From: Synaphobranchus kaupii
Lineage: Eukaryota; Chordata; Actinopteri; Anguilliformes; Synaphobranchidae
NCBI GenBank assembly: GCA_029718625.1
Contig: CM056376.1
Span: forward strand, 117,464,412 to 117,528,411
DNA: 64,000 nt
Direction of reading: 5' to 3'
In this document: piece after piece, positions 24,701 to 35,190 of the stretch
Position numbering within the stretch: the first letter of the stretch is position 1
Layout of the letters: the number at the start of each line of letters is the position of its first letter
Position numbers and translations under genes: made by a program
The notes under the pieces: generated by a model
The model's database searches: none
Told to the model about the DNA's origin: nothing
Seen by the model: only the letters and a program-made list of their open reading frames with translations

Positions 24701-25959
24701 TTTGTTTTTGCTCTGAGCTCTGTGTGCTCCAGTCCTCCTTATCTCGGGTTAGTCCTAGCGAAGTAGTCCGGGTTTGGTATCCTTTCTATAAAAAATACAG
24801 ACTAGGCTAACGTCACAATCAAAGTCCATTGTTACACGAATCAAATGCAGGCAGTGTACATCAACAATAAAATTGTTTCAATGATGTGTTCACGTTGTCT
24901 GTTGAGCCGTTAAAGTTAGCTCAGCTCAGCTCGCTATCAATAGCCCTGTAGCCTATAATTTGCGAACATGCTTCTGCAAAAATGTCAAAAGAAGCGGAGC
25001 ATAAAAAAGTGCAGCCAAACAAAACTAAACATTAATATTACATCCCCGTCGTCCGCACTGTTGGGGTTTGAGTAAAGGAAATCAAAATGCGCCCCAAGTT
25101 TATTTAGGATAGGGCAGGCTATGAATTACATCTTCACAACAGCAGGGCGCGCTAATAATTTACCAGTAACGTTAGCCTAGAGGCTAAATCATTTTAGTGA
25201 ATGTGGCGGAATGTGAAGATGAAGAAGTAGCCTAGGTTGGTCAGTGATTTCCTGATTTTTAGTTAAATATGGCTTTGGGATAGAAATATAGACGGTAGAA
25301 GAATTTAAGTGCGCTGCTGTGCTGACTGAACGCGTATTCACTCAAAAAAAATATTCTTGGCCCTCATAAACATTAAGCATACAATTTAAATGAAACGTAT
25401 ATAAAAATAAAAATAACACATTTTATTTATCCATATAAATTAAAGACAACATAAATCTGTTTAATCCAGAATGAATCTGATTGAATCATATAAAATCTCC
25501 ATGAACATGTAGAAGAAACATGGATTGAAATGTCATCTTTGACATTGGAGTTATGTGATCAAATTGGATGGAAAATTGACATGTAATTTAAATGCATAAG
25601 TTTTAACTTTTGGGCCTAAATATTTTTGTGTGATATAGTTGCTATTGCTTGCTGCTACTCGGCGGCCGTGTTGCTGTCCTGTAAACTCGTAGTTTCTGCT
25701 AATTGAACAAATAAATGGTTGTATCTTGTACATTTTGACTTTTAACGTTAGATAAGTGATTATATACAGTGTGCAAATTCCTATCCTCTACTTGACCAAT
25801 CTTCATCCTAGGCTGGGATGCTATCATTCCCCCCTCTGATATTTGTCTTTCATTCTGAATGTGTTATAGTAAATCCCAAACAACAAATAAAAGTTTATAC
25901 ATTTACATTTTTTTGGCCCCCGCACTTTTGAAATGATTCCGGCACGCCTGCATGGTGAC

Positions 25960-26538
25960 CAAGTTTGAATCAAGAATCAAATTTGCGAGATAAGTGTGCA
26001 ATGATCAATGGCATTTAATATATTACAAAAAACTGTATAAATTAGTACATTGCTTAATCATACACGTAAAGACATAACCATCTAGTTTTTGAACAGCATT
26101 TATCATTAGATCTGATCAAAAACCTGGTTTAATTTCCAACCACTAATTTTGGCGTCTATGGTTTCCAAGCATTGGTTGGTTAATTTGAGGACTTTGTTAA
26201 ATCATATAGGCCTGTTTGAATTGCGACTTGTAAGTTGGCCTGCCCATCCTATTTCATATACATTTTTAAAATGCTGTCGTTTAGGCCTATATTGCTGATG
26301 TAAAAGTTACATAAAAACCATGATTAGGGGTAGCACATTGTTTTAATCAGCCTTTTTGGCTCACTGTATGCCTTTTTTGTTTTTATATATTAAAAAAAGA
26401 TTAGACACGCAGACCTGCCTTTATTTCTATCTTGCACACACAATTCTAAATATGTACAGTATCTCTCTAAAAGGGAAATGATTTAGGATTTCTACGATTA
26501 GTGAATTTTCTCTCTCTCTCTCTGACAGCTCACCATAA
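25960..26538. other. 5' flank of receptor gene 1
   Basis: Sequence upstream of the first coding exon; no promoter motif is called. A TCTCTCTCTCTCTGACAG|CTCACC acceptor at about 26527 suggests the coding exon begins with a short 5'UTR piece spliced to an upstream non-coding exon that was not located. Confidence 0.4.
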
Positions 26539-27174
26539 ATGATGCCCCTAAACCACACCTTCTCCTCCCTCTCTCCGTCTCTCTCCTACCCCCCCAGCTC
26601 TGCTGCCTCTCTCTATACCCCCCACCCTTTCCCCATCCTTAACACCACGGCCAGCCAACCCCAAGAGAGCATAGTGAGCAATGATGCATCTGCCCTGGTG
26701 GGAGCGCTCATCCTGTGCCTGGTCTTCCTCCTGGGTCTGCCTGGGAACATCTTCATTATCTGGAGCATCCTAGCACGTGCACGCAAACGCTCCATCACCA
26801 CCCTCCTCATCCTCAACTTAGCCTGTGCCGACGGCTTCCTCATGGCACTCACCGTCTTTTTTGTGGTGTACCTGTTAAAACAGAATTGGGTGTTCGGGGA
26901 CCTCATGTGCAAAGTCCTCTTCTACCTGTGCTGCGCCAACATGTACGCCTCCATCCTGCTCATCATGCTCATGAGCTTGCACAGGCTGGTCATGGTGGTG
27001 AAGCCGCGTTGTGGGGGTGCCCTTGCTAGCCGGAGGGCTGTAAAGCGCCTGCTGGTGGCGCTGTGGCTGCTGGTGCTGCTCTTGTCCCTGCCTGCCCTTC
27101 TGTTCCGTGAGGCGAGACCGGACAATAGGACATTGCCCCAGGAGTGTTCACCCAATCACACGCTGCCAGCATAT
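26539..27174 (+). CDS. Leukotriene B4 receptor 1-like gene 1, coding exon 1 (TM1-TM4)
   Basis: First of four coding exons (26539-27174, 28343-28543, 29901-29944, 30839-31142) joined in frame to 394 codons. The protein is a class A GPCR closest by eye to BLT1: GLPGN in TM1 (residues 66-70), NLACAD in TM2 (Asp98), Cys124 at the top of TM3 with Cys203 in ECL2, and NMYAS in TM3. The N-terminus is long (about 50 aa, Ser/Pro rich), with NHT at 5 and NTT at 35; NRT at 196 and NHT at 206 lie in ECL2. The DRY position reads LHRL (His148-Arg149), unusual because the acidic residue is lost. The start is MMPL; the second ATG is equally possible. The exon ends at GCATAT|GTGAGT. The likely role is LTB4 or related lipid sensing at the leukocyte plasma membrane, by homology. 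Confidence 0.9.
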
Positions 27175-28342
27175 GTGAGTGACGGGGAATATTCTATATT
27201 ACTCCAGTCTCCTCTTTCCCCCTCTCTGTCTATATGAGCTGATGAATGTCCCCACATATTCCTGTGATGTGGTGTGTACTGAGCTGATATTACCTGTGTG
27301 CAGGCGATTTGGTGTGTACTGAGCTGATATTACCTGTGTGCAGGCGATTTGGTGTGTACTGAGCGATATTACCTGTGTGCAGGCGATTTGGTGTATACTG
27401 AGCTGATATTACCTGTGTGCAGGCGATTTGGTGTGTACTGAGCTGATATTACCTGTGTGCAGGCGATTTGGTGTGTACTGACCTGATATTACCTGTATGC
27501 AGGCGATTTGGAGTGTACTGAGCTGATATTACCTGTGTGCAGGCGATTTGGTTTATACTGAGCTGATATTACCTGTGTGCAGGCGATTTGGTGTGTACTG
27601 ACCTGATATTACCTGTGTGCAGGCGATTTGGAGTGTACTGAGCTGATATTACCTGTGTGCAGGCGATTTGGTGTATACTGAGCTGATATTACCTGTGTGC
27701 AGGCGATTTGGTGTGTACTGACCTGATATTACCTGTGTGCAGGCGATTTGGTGTGTACTGAGCTGATATTACCTGTGTGCAGGTGATTTGGAGTGTACTG
27801 AGCTGATATTACCTGTGTGCAGGCGATTTGGAGTGTACTGACCTGATATTACCTGTGTGCAGGCGATTTGGAGTGTACTGAGCTGATATTACCTGTGTGC
27901 AGGCGATTTGGAGTGTACTGAGCTGATATTACCTGTGTGCAGGCGATTTGGTGTGTACTGAGCTGATATTACCTGTGTGCAGGCGATTTGGTGTATACTG
28001 AGCTGATATTACCTGTGTGCAGGCGATTTGGAGTGTACTGAGCTGATATTACCTGTGTGCAGGTGATTTGGTGTATACTGAGCTGATATTACCTGTGTGC
28101 AGGCGATTTGGTGTGTACTGACCTGATATTACCTGTGTGCAGGCGATTTGGAGTGTACTGAGCTGATATTACCTGTGTGCAGGCGATTTGGTGTGTACTG
28201 ACCTGATATTACCTGTGTGCAGGCGATTTGGAGTGTACTGAGCTGATATTACCTGTGTGCAGGCGATTTGGAGTGTACTGAGCTGATATTACCTGTGTGC
28301 AGGCGATTTGGAGTGTACTGAGCTGATGTTACCTGTGTGCAG
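27175..28342 (+). repeat. 40-bp minisatellite filling gene 1 intron 1 and ending at the exon 2 acceptor
   Basis: From about 27262 to 28342 there are 27 copies of ACCTGTGTGCAGG, spaced 40 bp apart with one or two short units. The unit continues CGATTTGGTGTGTACTGAG CTGATATT. The final unit reads ACCTGTGTGCAG|GTGATTTTCC, which is the acceptor and the first codons of exon 2. The array therefore consists of tandem acceptor-like sites, each with CTGTGTGCAG|G. The functional intron is bounded by the donor at 27175 and AG at 28341-28342. Confidence 0.93.
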
Positions 28343-28543
28343 GTGATTTTCCAGTACACGTTTGAGACAGTGGTGGGGTTCCTGCTCCCATACGGTGTGA
28401 TCATCTGCAGCTACATCTGCATTCTGCGGCGCCTTCGACAAACACGCTTCCAGCGCAGGATCCGTAGCGAGAAACTCATCCTCGCCATCATCACCACCTT
28501 CGGCCTCCTCTGGCTGCCTTATCACATCATCAACATGGTGCAG
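28343..28543 (+). CDS. Leukotriene B4 receptor 1-like gene 1, coding exon 2 (TM5-TM6)
   Basis: Residues 213-279, joined phase 0 on both sides. VIFQYTFETVVGFLLPYGVI is the ECL2 end and TM5. A basic third intracellular loop (RRLRQTRFQRRIRSEK) follows, then TM6 ending LLWLPYHIINMVQ, the BLT-type WLPYH motif. The usual TM6 Phe position is Leu. The exon ends CATGGTGCAG|GTGTGT, the same intron position as gene 2. The acceptor is supplied by the last unit of the upstream minisatellite. Confidence 0.92.
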
Positions 28544-28560
28544 GTGTGTGTACATACATT

Positions 28561-29857
28561 GGGCCTCATTCACTAAACATTCCTAAATATGTGCGTATGC
28601 ACAAAACTAGTTCGTAAGAAACATTTACGGATTCATCAAACCGTGCAGGAAAGGCAGATTTGTTTGCATTATTTTCATACGTTCCAAGTCATCGTAAATG
28701 ACAGGTTTGTGCACCTTATTTTGAAATTAGCATAAATCCACGCCTATGAATTGCCTACAACTTGTAAGGGGGGAGTGTAAGGTTCGGAGAACCAAGCGCA
28801 ACAACCAAGGGATCTAAAAGTGTATATCGTAAGAAATACACCACAAAGCGGACAGCTCGCAGTTGAAGGGAATATAAATGAAAACAATGGGAATTAAAAC
28901 CTCCCGGCGTAAGCCAACACAAAAAAAACACTTAAATTGTTTTATTAGCAGATATTCAGTCGCGGAAAAAAAAAATGTAGGATTGTATGTACCGGTGTTA
29001 TAGGAACTGGTAAAGTAGGCCTGGCAGGAGATGTGCCATTAATTCAGGGTCATCCATCACACAAACTGTTAAAGTAGTAAACAAAAAATTGAAAAATGAA
29101 AAAAATTGATCAACGTTAAATTGGAGGCGAATAAAGGCATACCTGCACACAAGCACCACAGCTACAGGAGGTGGCCATGGTTCTCCAAGCCTTTGCATCA
29201 GACAAGCACATTGCCTCCATCTGCCAAGCACTACGGTCTTTCTCGCAGCCTGGAAATAAATAAAATCTTACTCAATTTTCTTGGTGTTCTGTGTGTGTGA
29301 AAGGTGGTATGAAATCTGGTTACCCGCTTAAATCGTGGCTGACTCCATTAACCAACCCACAGAAAACGTGGGATCTGGCTTACAATTTACTGCTTTAATA
29401 GTTTGTGTGATGGGTGATTGTGCATTGATGGCACATGTTATGTCCTGCTAGGCCTGTACTTTAAGACAGGTGTACTGGCAATACTAAAACAAAAATTCCC
29501 CTTGACTGAACATCTGCGAATAAAACTTTGATTTCAGTGTCGGAATTATTTGTTTTCTTTTACTTTTCTGGGCCATTTTGACTTTGTATGCACCTGTAAA
29601 TGGGAATTTCAACTTCCATATATGGTAGTTGTAGGCAATTCATGGGCATGGAATCCGTGGATTTATGATTATTGCAAAATAACATGCACGCGCCTGTTTT
29701 TTTTTTTACAATGAATCAGAATGTATGAACTTAAGCACTTCATACTAACAGATCTGACTTTCCTGCACGGTTTGATGAATCCAGTGTAAATCTTTGGTAC
29801 AAACTTGTTTTGTGTGTAAATGTACGCACATATTTTGGAACTTTCATGAATTGGGCC
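28561..29857. mobile_element. TIR transposon (GGGCCTCATTCA family) in gene 1 intron 2
   Basis: The left end GGGCCTCATTCACTAAACAT and the inverted right end ATGAATTGGGCCC match through TATGTGCGTA. The inner parts are also mirrored (TTGATGAATC against GATTCATCAAACCGTGCAGG, and GCCTACAACT against AGTTGTAGGC). Internal sequence holds no recognised transposase. Fragments of the same family lie at 39451-39535 and 61011-61240. Confidence 0.75.
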
Positions 29858-29900
29858 CATTGTGTGTGTGCCTGAAGTGCATAAATCTCTCTATCTCCAG

Positions 29901-29944
29901 GTTGGAGCTGCGTTCTGTCTGCCCAACTCATACCTCAGGAATAG
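29901..29944 (+). CDS. Leukotriene B4 receptor 1-like gene 1, coding exon 3 (44-bp microexon)
   Basis: Begins after CTCTCTATCTCCAG and ends AGGAATAG|GTATGT. It encodes VGAAFCLPNSYLRN (residues 280-293) plus two bases of Arg294, forming extracellular loop 3. The phase 0 start matches exon 2 and the phase 2 end matches exon 4. In gene 2 the equivalent residues are fused to the TM7 exon, so this intron is extra in gene 1. There is no transcript evidence here, but the frame and splice sites are coherent. Confidence 0.78.
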
Positions 29945-29997
29945 GTATGTACCTCCAAATCCAATGCAACAGTAACTCAGGACATTGTAAACAATGA

Positions 29998-30144
29998 CTT
30001 TGTGTAGCAGTGATTCAGTGCTTTATAAACAGTGACTCAGTGCTTTATAAACATTTACACAGTGCTTTATAAACAATGACTCAGTACTTTATAAACCGTG
30101 AGTCAGTGTTTTATAAACCGTGACTCAGTGCTTTATAAACAGTG
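29998..30144. repeat. 22-bp minisatellite in gene 1 intron 3, split by a solo LTR
   Basis: Units of GTGACTCAGTGCTTTATAAA CA occur at 29998-30144 and resume at 30757-30822 on the other side of the LTR insertion. Confidence 0.85.
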
Positions 30145-30756
30145 TGTAATGGTGGCATGACGTGTGAGGTAGGAGGGGCCAAACGCAGCAAGGGGGATTC
30201 ATTAAGCACTAGGCCACTAGGACGGGAAACCCCGTAGTTAAGGGAAGGAGACAAGACAGGGAAACACATATACCAAGGCTACTAACCGGCTCACTGTCAC
30301 ACACCAATGAGTAGAAGCGCAAACGCCAGGTTTCTCAGTAAGAAAACCAAACAAGGCTAATGGAACAAAGCACTGGTCTCCCATACTTCTACGAGCAAAG
30401 TGACTAAAGAAAGAGCCAGAAATAATAAACGCCCTGTCTCGGTAACGAGACTCATAAGAACAGGCGAGTAGCATAATGGCACAAATAACACACACCAAAC
30501 GTACCAAACACTGCAAACTAATACGAATTAGTATACGAGGAGGCGAAAGGAACGGAGATCTAACATTCGAAGGCTACTCTCAGAAACTCGCAGTCAAACG
30601 CAAACCTGTCAACAAAAACGCCCAAGCTCCGTATGAGGAGAGACATACCTGGAGAACGAACAGAACTACAGTTCCGAACTCCACTAACAGAGCAGCGCCC
30701 ACGTGTGGCGACCGAGGAACACGACCACAAGGGAAAAAGGGTTAAAAACCATGGCA
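30145..30756. mobile_element. Solo LTR with 5-bp target duplication
   Basis: The 612-bp insert starts TGTAATGG and ends CCATGGCA (TG...CA ends). It is flanked by CAGTG on both sides (30140-30144 and 30757-30761). It lies inside the 22-bp minisatellite, so the empty site is evident. No internal retroviral genes are present. A diverged inverted relative occupies about 33195-34801. The superfamily is not determined. Confidence 0.85.
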
Positions 30757-30838
30757 CAGTGACTCCGTGCTTTATAAACAGTGCTTTATAAACTGTGACT
30801 CAGTACTTCATAAACAGTGATTCTGTCGCCCTCTGCAG

Positions 30839-31142
30839 GTTGGATTCTATCTGGAAGTCGAGCCGTGCAGTGACCTCAGCGTTAGCCTTCATTAGCAGCT
30901 GTGCAAACCCAGTGCTGTACGCCTTTGCAGGGAAGGCCCACATGCAGCGGGAGGGACTGGGCTTCATGGCCAAGCTGTTTGAGCTGATGCCACTGGACGC
31001 CGGTACCAGGAAGACCTGCAAGGCCAACCGAGACAAAGCTGCACTTGGACTCAAAGACAGAGAAACGGAACCCTTATCCACGCCCTTAGCCACACCCCTG
31101 CTCTCAGCTACGCCTATCCCACTGCACTTGGCTCCACCCTAA
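30839..31142 (+). CDS. Leukotriene B4 receptor 1-like gene 1, coding exon 4 (TM7 and tail)
   Basis: Begins after GCCCTCTGCAG and restores the Arg294 codon. It encodes LDSIWKSSRAV, then TM7 with SSCANPVLYAFAG (the NPxxY motif, Asn317-Tyr321). The BLT1-like helix 8 follows (EGLGFMAKLFEL), then a tail of about 60 residues rich in Thr/Pro/Leu, ending LHLAPP stop at 31142. The C-terminus lacks the Ser/Gly-rich SESGSFSRAG pattern of gene 2, so phosphorylation and arrestin behaviour may differ (inference). Confidence 0.9.
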
Positions 31143-31616
31143 ACTTTGCCCCCACAACCAGCACCATGCTCTCTCCGACCGCTCACAGGAGAATGGGAGA
31201 TAGTAACTGAAACCCCTCCCTCTCTCTCTCAATCCCTCTTTCGCTCCATCCCTCTATGTCTGCGCACCCCCTCCCTTTCCCCTCCATCTCTGCGGGTTGT
31301 GTTTTTTTTGGGAGGTGTGCAGCATGTCCCTGAGGATGTACAGACATGGGCCTCTAATCATGTCACAAGTGGGGGGTCCAAGTGCAGAGAGAAACACTGA
31401 ACTAGCTCTGGATTTAAACTGTTTTCCTGCCTGACCACAACACAAGCCTCTGAAGGCCTGCTGTGGAGAATCAATCACAAAGCAGAAGAACAGTGTAAGA
31501 AGGGAAGTCCGCCCTCTCCTGGTCCCTGCTCTCACCACAGTTGCCATAACTACATGCACAGTTTCTAGGAAAGTAATGCAGCAGCAGTTATGAATGAACA
31601 ACGTACAAGAGTCACA
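31143..31616 (+). other. Likely 3'UTR and flank of gene 1
   Basis: Sequence following the stop; no clear AATAAA signal is seen before the next transposon at 31617. Low-complexity TCTCTC and CCTCCC stretches are present. Confidence 0.4.
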
Positions 31617-32440
31617 TACAGTCAGGTCCATAACTATTTGGACAGTGACACAATTTTTTTTGTTTTGGCTCTGTACTCCAGCACATTGCATTTGAATTGG
31701 AACTATGAGGTTAAAGTGCAGACTTTCAGATTTAATTTGAGTGTTTTTACATCCATATCGGGTGAACGGTATAGCAATTCTAGCCATTTTTATACAGTGC
31801 CCTCATTTTAGGGGACCAAAAGTAATTGGACAAATGAACATAAACCTTAATAAAGTCATCATATTTAATATATGGTTGCATATCCTTTGCAAAAAAAATA
31901 CCCTCAAATTAAAATTGACAGTCTACTTCAACCTCATTGTCATTGTATCCTTTCAAACTCAAGTGCTGGAGTACAAAACCAAAATAACAAAAGAATGTGT
32001 CACTGTCCAATGAATTATGGTGCTCACTGTATATGTAAGAGAGGTGGATGACTGCATATTATTGTTGTTTCCTCCCAAGATCCACCTGTGTTACAATAAC
32101 TAGGCGTCCTCAGCTCCAGGCGTCTCCTGAAGAAGGTTGGGAGATGCACTGGAGTAGAGACGCATGCATTGCTGACAACCTTCTTCAGGAGACGCCTGGA
32201 GCTGAGGACGCCTAGTTATTGTAACACAGGTGGATCTTGGGAGGAAACAACAATAATATGCAGTCATCCACCTCTCTTACATATACAGTGAGCACCATAA
32301 TTCATTGGACAGTGACACATTCTTTTGTTATTTTGGTTTTGTACTCCAGCACTTGAGTTTGAAAGGATACAATGACAATGAGGTTGAAGTAGACTGTCAA
32401 TTTTAATTTGAGGGTATTTTTTTTGCATATTATATGCAAG
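31617..32440. mobile_element. Tc1-like non-autonomous element with long internal palindrome
   Basis: The left end TACAGTCAGGTCCATAACTA begins the element with the TTTGGACAGTGACACAATTT block common in fish Tc1-like MITEs. From about 31875 to 32440 the sequence folds on itself around about 32155, with arms of about 270 bp that include ATCCACCTGTGTTACAATAA and its reverse complement at about 32217-32236. No transposase is seen. Loop-derived words (GTCAGCAATGCATGCGTCTC) reappear immediately beyond the right arm at about 32458. Confidence 0.75.
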
Positions 32441-32974
32441 GTTGTCAGAAGAAGGTTGTCAGCAATGCATGCGTCTCCACTCCAGTGCATCTCCCAACCA
32501 TGATCTCCACAACGGGAACGTAGCGCCCTCCAATTTGGTTGTCCAACAACAGGACGTTGGTGTCCTCCACTACAGCAGCAAAAATAAACAGAACACACAG
32601 CAACACCACAACACATGGCAGGGAAGACTAAATAAAACAGGAACGTTCCAGTTGGGTTGTATGTATGCTTGTGTGTATGTTGTTTTTTTCTCACTATGTC
32701 TTGCAGTTGCACTACTGCTAGTTATTGCCGACCTTCTGTATGTGCAGGACAAATCCCCCATGGAGCAAATGAAGACAAAGATCGAAGCTACGTATATGTA
32801 AACAATGCATGAATATCTAAATGAAATGAGGCTCTGCCCAGACCCCCAGACTGTTCCTGCTCTAAACACAGTACATTTTCACACTAAATATTGTACATTT
32901 TGCAATAAATATTCGATATCTGCTCTTTTTTGAAATATAATATTCAAATTTACTTATTTGGTCCAAGTCCTAGT

Positions 32975-35190
32975 ATACTAATAATAATAACTTTATTTAT
33001 AGAGCAATTTTCAAGCAAAAAGTCATATGCTTCACAAAACATCAAACAATTTTAAAACGCATAAGAAAAGAAACAAAAACCTGGCAAGAAATAATCAGTT
33101 AAGACGCAACCGTGCATAAAATTGCATAAATACATCAAGGGTGAAAAATAAATCAAAAAAATAAATAATACAGATAGTAAATATAAAATTTATTTAGGTG
33201 TATTTTTCTGGCAGTATTTGTGCTGTTTTGTGTGCGGTTTATTTTGCCCTTTTAGAGTTTTAGTCGTATGATTAGGTCTAGGTTTTTAAGGAGACCGTTT
33301 TTGCTCCGTTGTGCTTTATTGGAGTTTTGCGGGGCTTGCCTTAGTGCTTTGAGCTTTCAGGTTGAATTCCTTTTTTTGTGTGCTCGTTTCAGTCACCGCT
33401 TTCTGGTCTTTCCTTTGTTTGTTTGCCTAGATTGTTTGCCCCTTTCTGTCTCTTTCTCCTCTCTCTGTCTGCTGTCTTCCATGAAAGCGAGAGGAGTCTT
33501 TGTTTGTGTGTATTTGTATGGTAGTTTCTTACTAAGAAACAGGGCGTTTTATCATACTGACTTTAGGGCTTTATTTATTCTTAGAGGCAGGGCATGTATT
33601 TTCGATTGAGCTTGCGTTAATCTGTTAGCCGGTAATTCCGGTCCAGCTGTCCTGTGAGTCCTTCTGTACCGGTCTCTGTACATGGAGCTTTTTGGCGATT
33701 TTTTTCGGAACTGTAGTTCTGTTCGCCCTTTGGTACATGTCTTCCCATAGGGAGACTGGACGATTTTGTGGACATTTTTGTGTGTGACTGCGAGTCTCTG
33801 AAAGTAGCCTTGGAACGTTAGTTTTCTGTTCCATTTCGCCTCGTTACATTTCCATTTATTGACAGGCTAGGGCGTCTACTAAGCTTGTGTGGTCATTTTT
33901 GCTAGTAAAGTTATGGGACGACGGTGCTCCGTCGGCTCGCCTGTAAAATGTTTCTCTCTCCTGGGAGATCGGGCGTTTACCCCTTTACGTTTTCTGGAGT
34001 AATGCGGGACTTGCCTATGTGGATATAGTTATCCGGACTTTCCCCTCCTGGCGTATGTGCCTATGCATGTAATTATCCGGACTCTTCTCCCTTGGCTCTT
34101 GTCTGTTCCTGCTTCCTAGTTTTTGCAAGTGACTGCGAGCCTATGAAAGTAGCCATGGAATATTATATCCGTTCCTTTCGCCTTCTCGTATACTATTTCG
34201 TATTTTGCCGTGTTTATTGGCTGGGTGTTTTGTTTGTGCCATTACGCTACTCGCCTGTTCTTATGCGTCTCGTTACCGAGACAGGGCATTTGTTATTTCT
34301 GGCTCGTTCTTTAGTCACTTAGCTCGTAGAAGTATGAGAGCCTAGTGCTTTGTTTCCATTTGCCTGGTTTAATTTTCTTACTGAAAAACGTGGCGTTTGC
34401 GCTTCTACTCATTGGCGTGTGACAGTGAGCTGTTAGTAGCTTCGGTACGTTTGGTGTGTGTTATTTGTGCCATTATGCTACTCGCCTCTTATGCGTCTCG
34501 TTATCGAGACAGGGCGTTTGTTATTTCTGGCTCGTTCTTTCGTCACTTAGCTCGTAGAAGTATGGGAGCCTAGTGCTTTGTTTCTATTCGCCTTGGTTGG
34601 TTTTCTTACTGAAAAACAGGGCGTTTGCGCTTCTACTCATTGGCGTGTGACAGTGAGCCGGTTAGTAGCCTTGGTGTGTGTGTTTCCCTGTCTTGTCTCC
34701 TTCCCTTAACTACGGGGTTTCCCGTCCTAGTGGCCTAGTGCTTAAAGAATCCCCTTGCTGCGTTTGGCTCCTCCTACCTCACACGTCACGCCGCATTACA
34801 TTTATAAGCTATTTTGTAAAGACGTATCTTCAGTTTGGCTTTAAAACTCAACTGATCTTATTTCCAAGGGAAGGCTGTTCCAGAGCCTAGATGCTATGAT
34901 AGAAAAGGCACGATCGCTTTTCATGTTTAACAGCCAACAGCGCTTTATCTGAAGACCTAAGAGGGCGATTGGTTTTCTTGGGTAACAGAAGCTCACTAAT
35001 ATATGATGGAGCTAGACCATGTAAAGCTTGAAGGTGATTCATTTTAAAATCGACCCAAAAAGCCACTGGGAGCCAGTGAAGGGAAGCTAAAATATGGGTA
35101 ATATGTGCTCTCCTGTGGGTCCTTGTTAAAAGACTGGCTGCTGAATTCTGCACCATTTGGAACGGTGCCATACCATTTGGAGCCATTTAT
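32975..35190 (-). mobile_element. L2/CR1-type LINE 3' part, interrupted by LTR-like sequence
   Basis: Minus-strand translation of 35186-34887 gives MVQNSAASLLTRTHRRAHIT...ILASLHWLPVAFWVDFKMN...GLAPSYISEL, the C-terminal region after the RT of L2/CR1-like LINEs. The 3' end appears at about 32975-33060 (ATAATAACTTTATTTATAGA on the plus strand). About 1.6 kb of LTR-like sequence separates the two parts. The EN and catalytic RT domains are absent, so it is 5' truncated. Confidence 0.7.
33195..34801. mobile_element. LTR-like repeat related (inverted) to the solo LTR, with internal tandem duplication
   Basis: Its right end (TTTGGCTCCTCCTACCTCAC ACGTCACGCC...CATTACA) is the inverted start of the LTR at 30145. 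The CGGAACTGTAGTTCTGTTCG block near 33708 also matches inverted LTR sequence. The region is longer than 612 bp because a segment of about 230 bp (CCGAGACAGGGC...TTGGCGTGTGACAGTGAG) is repeated at about 34275 and 34505, with a diverged third copy near 33540. The left boundary is approximate. Confidence 0.6.

Larger units (their letters stand above)
21358..25950. mobile_element. hAT-type element with apparent 8-bp target duplication, hosting a Penelope-like element
   Basis: The left end CATGAGCGCCGG (21358) and the inverted right end CCGGCACGCCTG (25950) match at most of the terminal 12 bp. Both are followed inward by G-rich/GGCC and CACTTTT words in opposite orientation (about 21375-21412 and 25910-25930). 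The identical 8-bp word CATGGTGA lies outside on both sides (21350-21357 and 25951-25958), the target-duplication length of hAT elements. No hAT transposase is recognised. The interior is largely a Penelope-like retroelement plus unassigned sequence from 24.8 to 25.9 kb. Confidence 0.65.
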
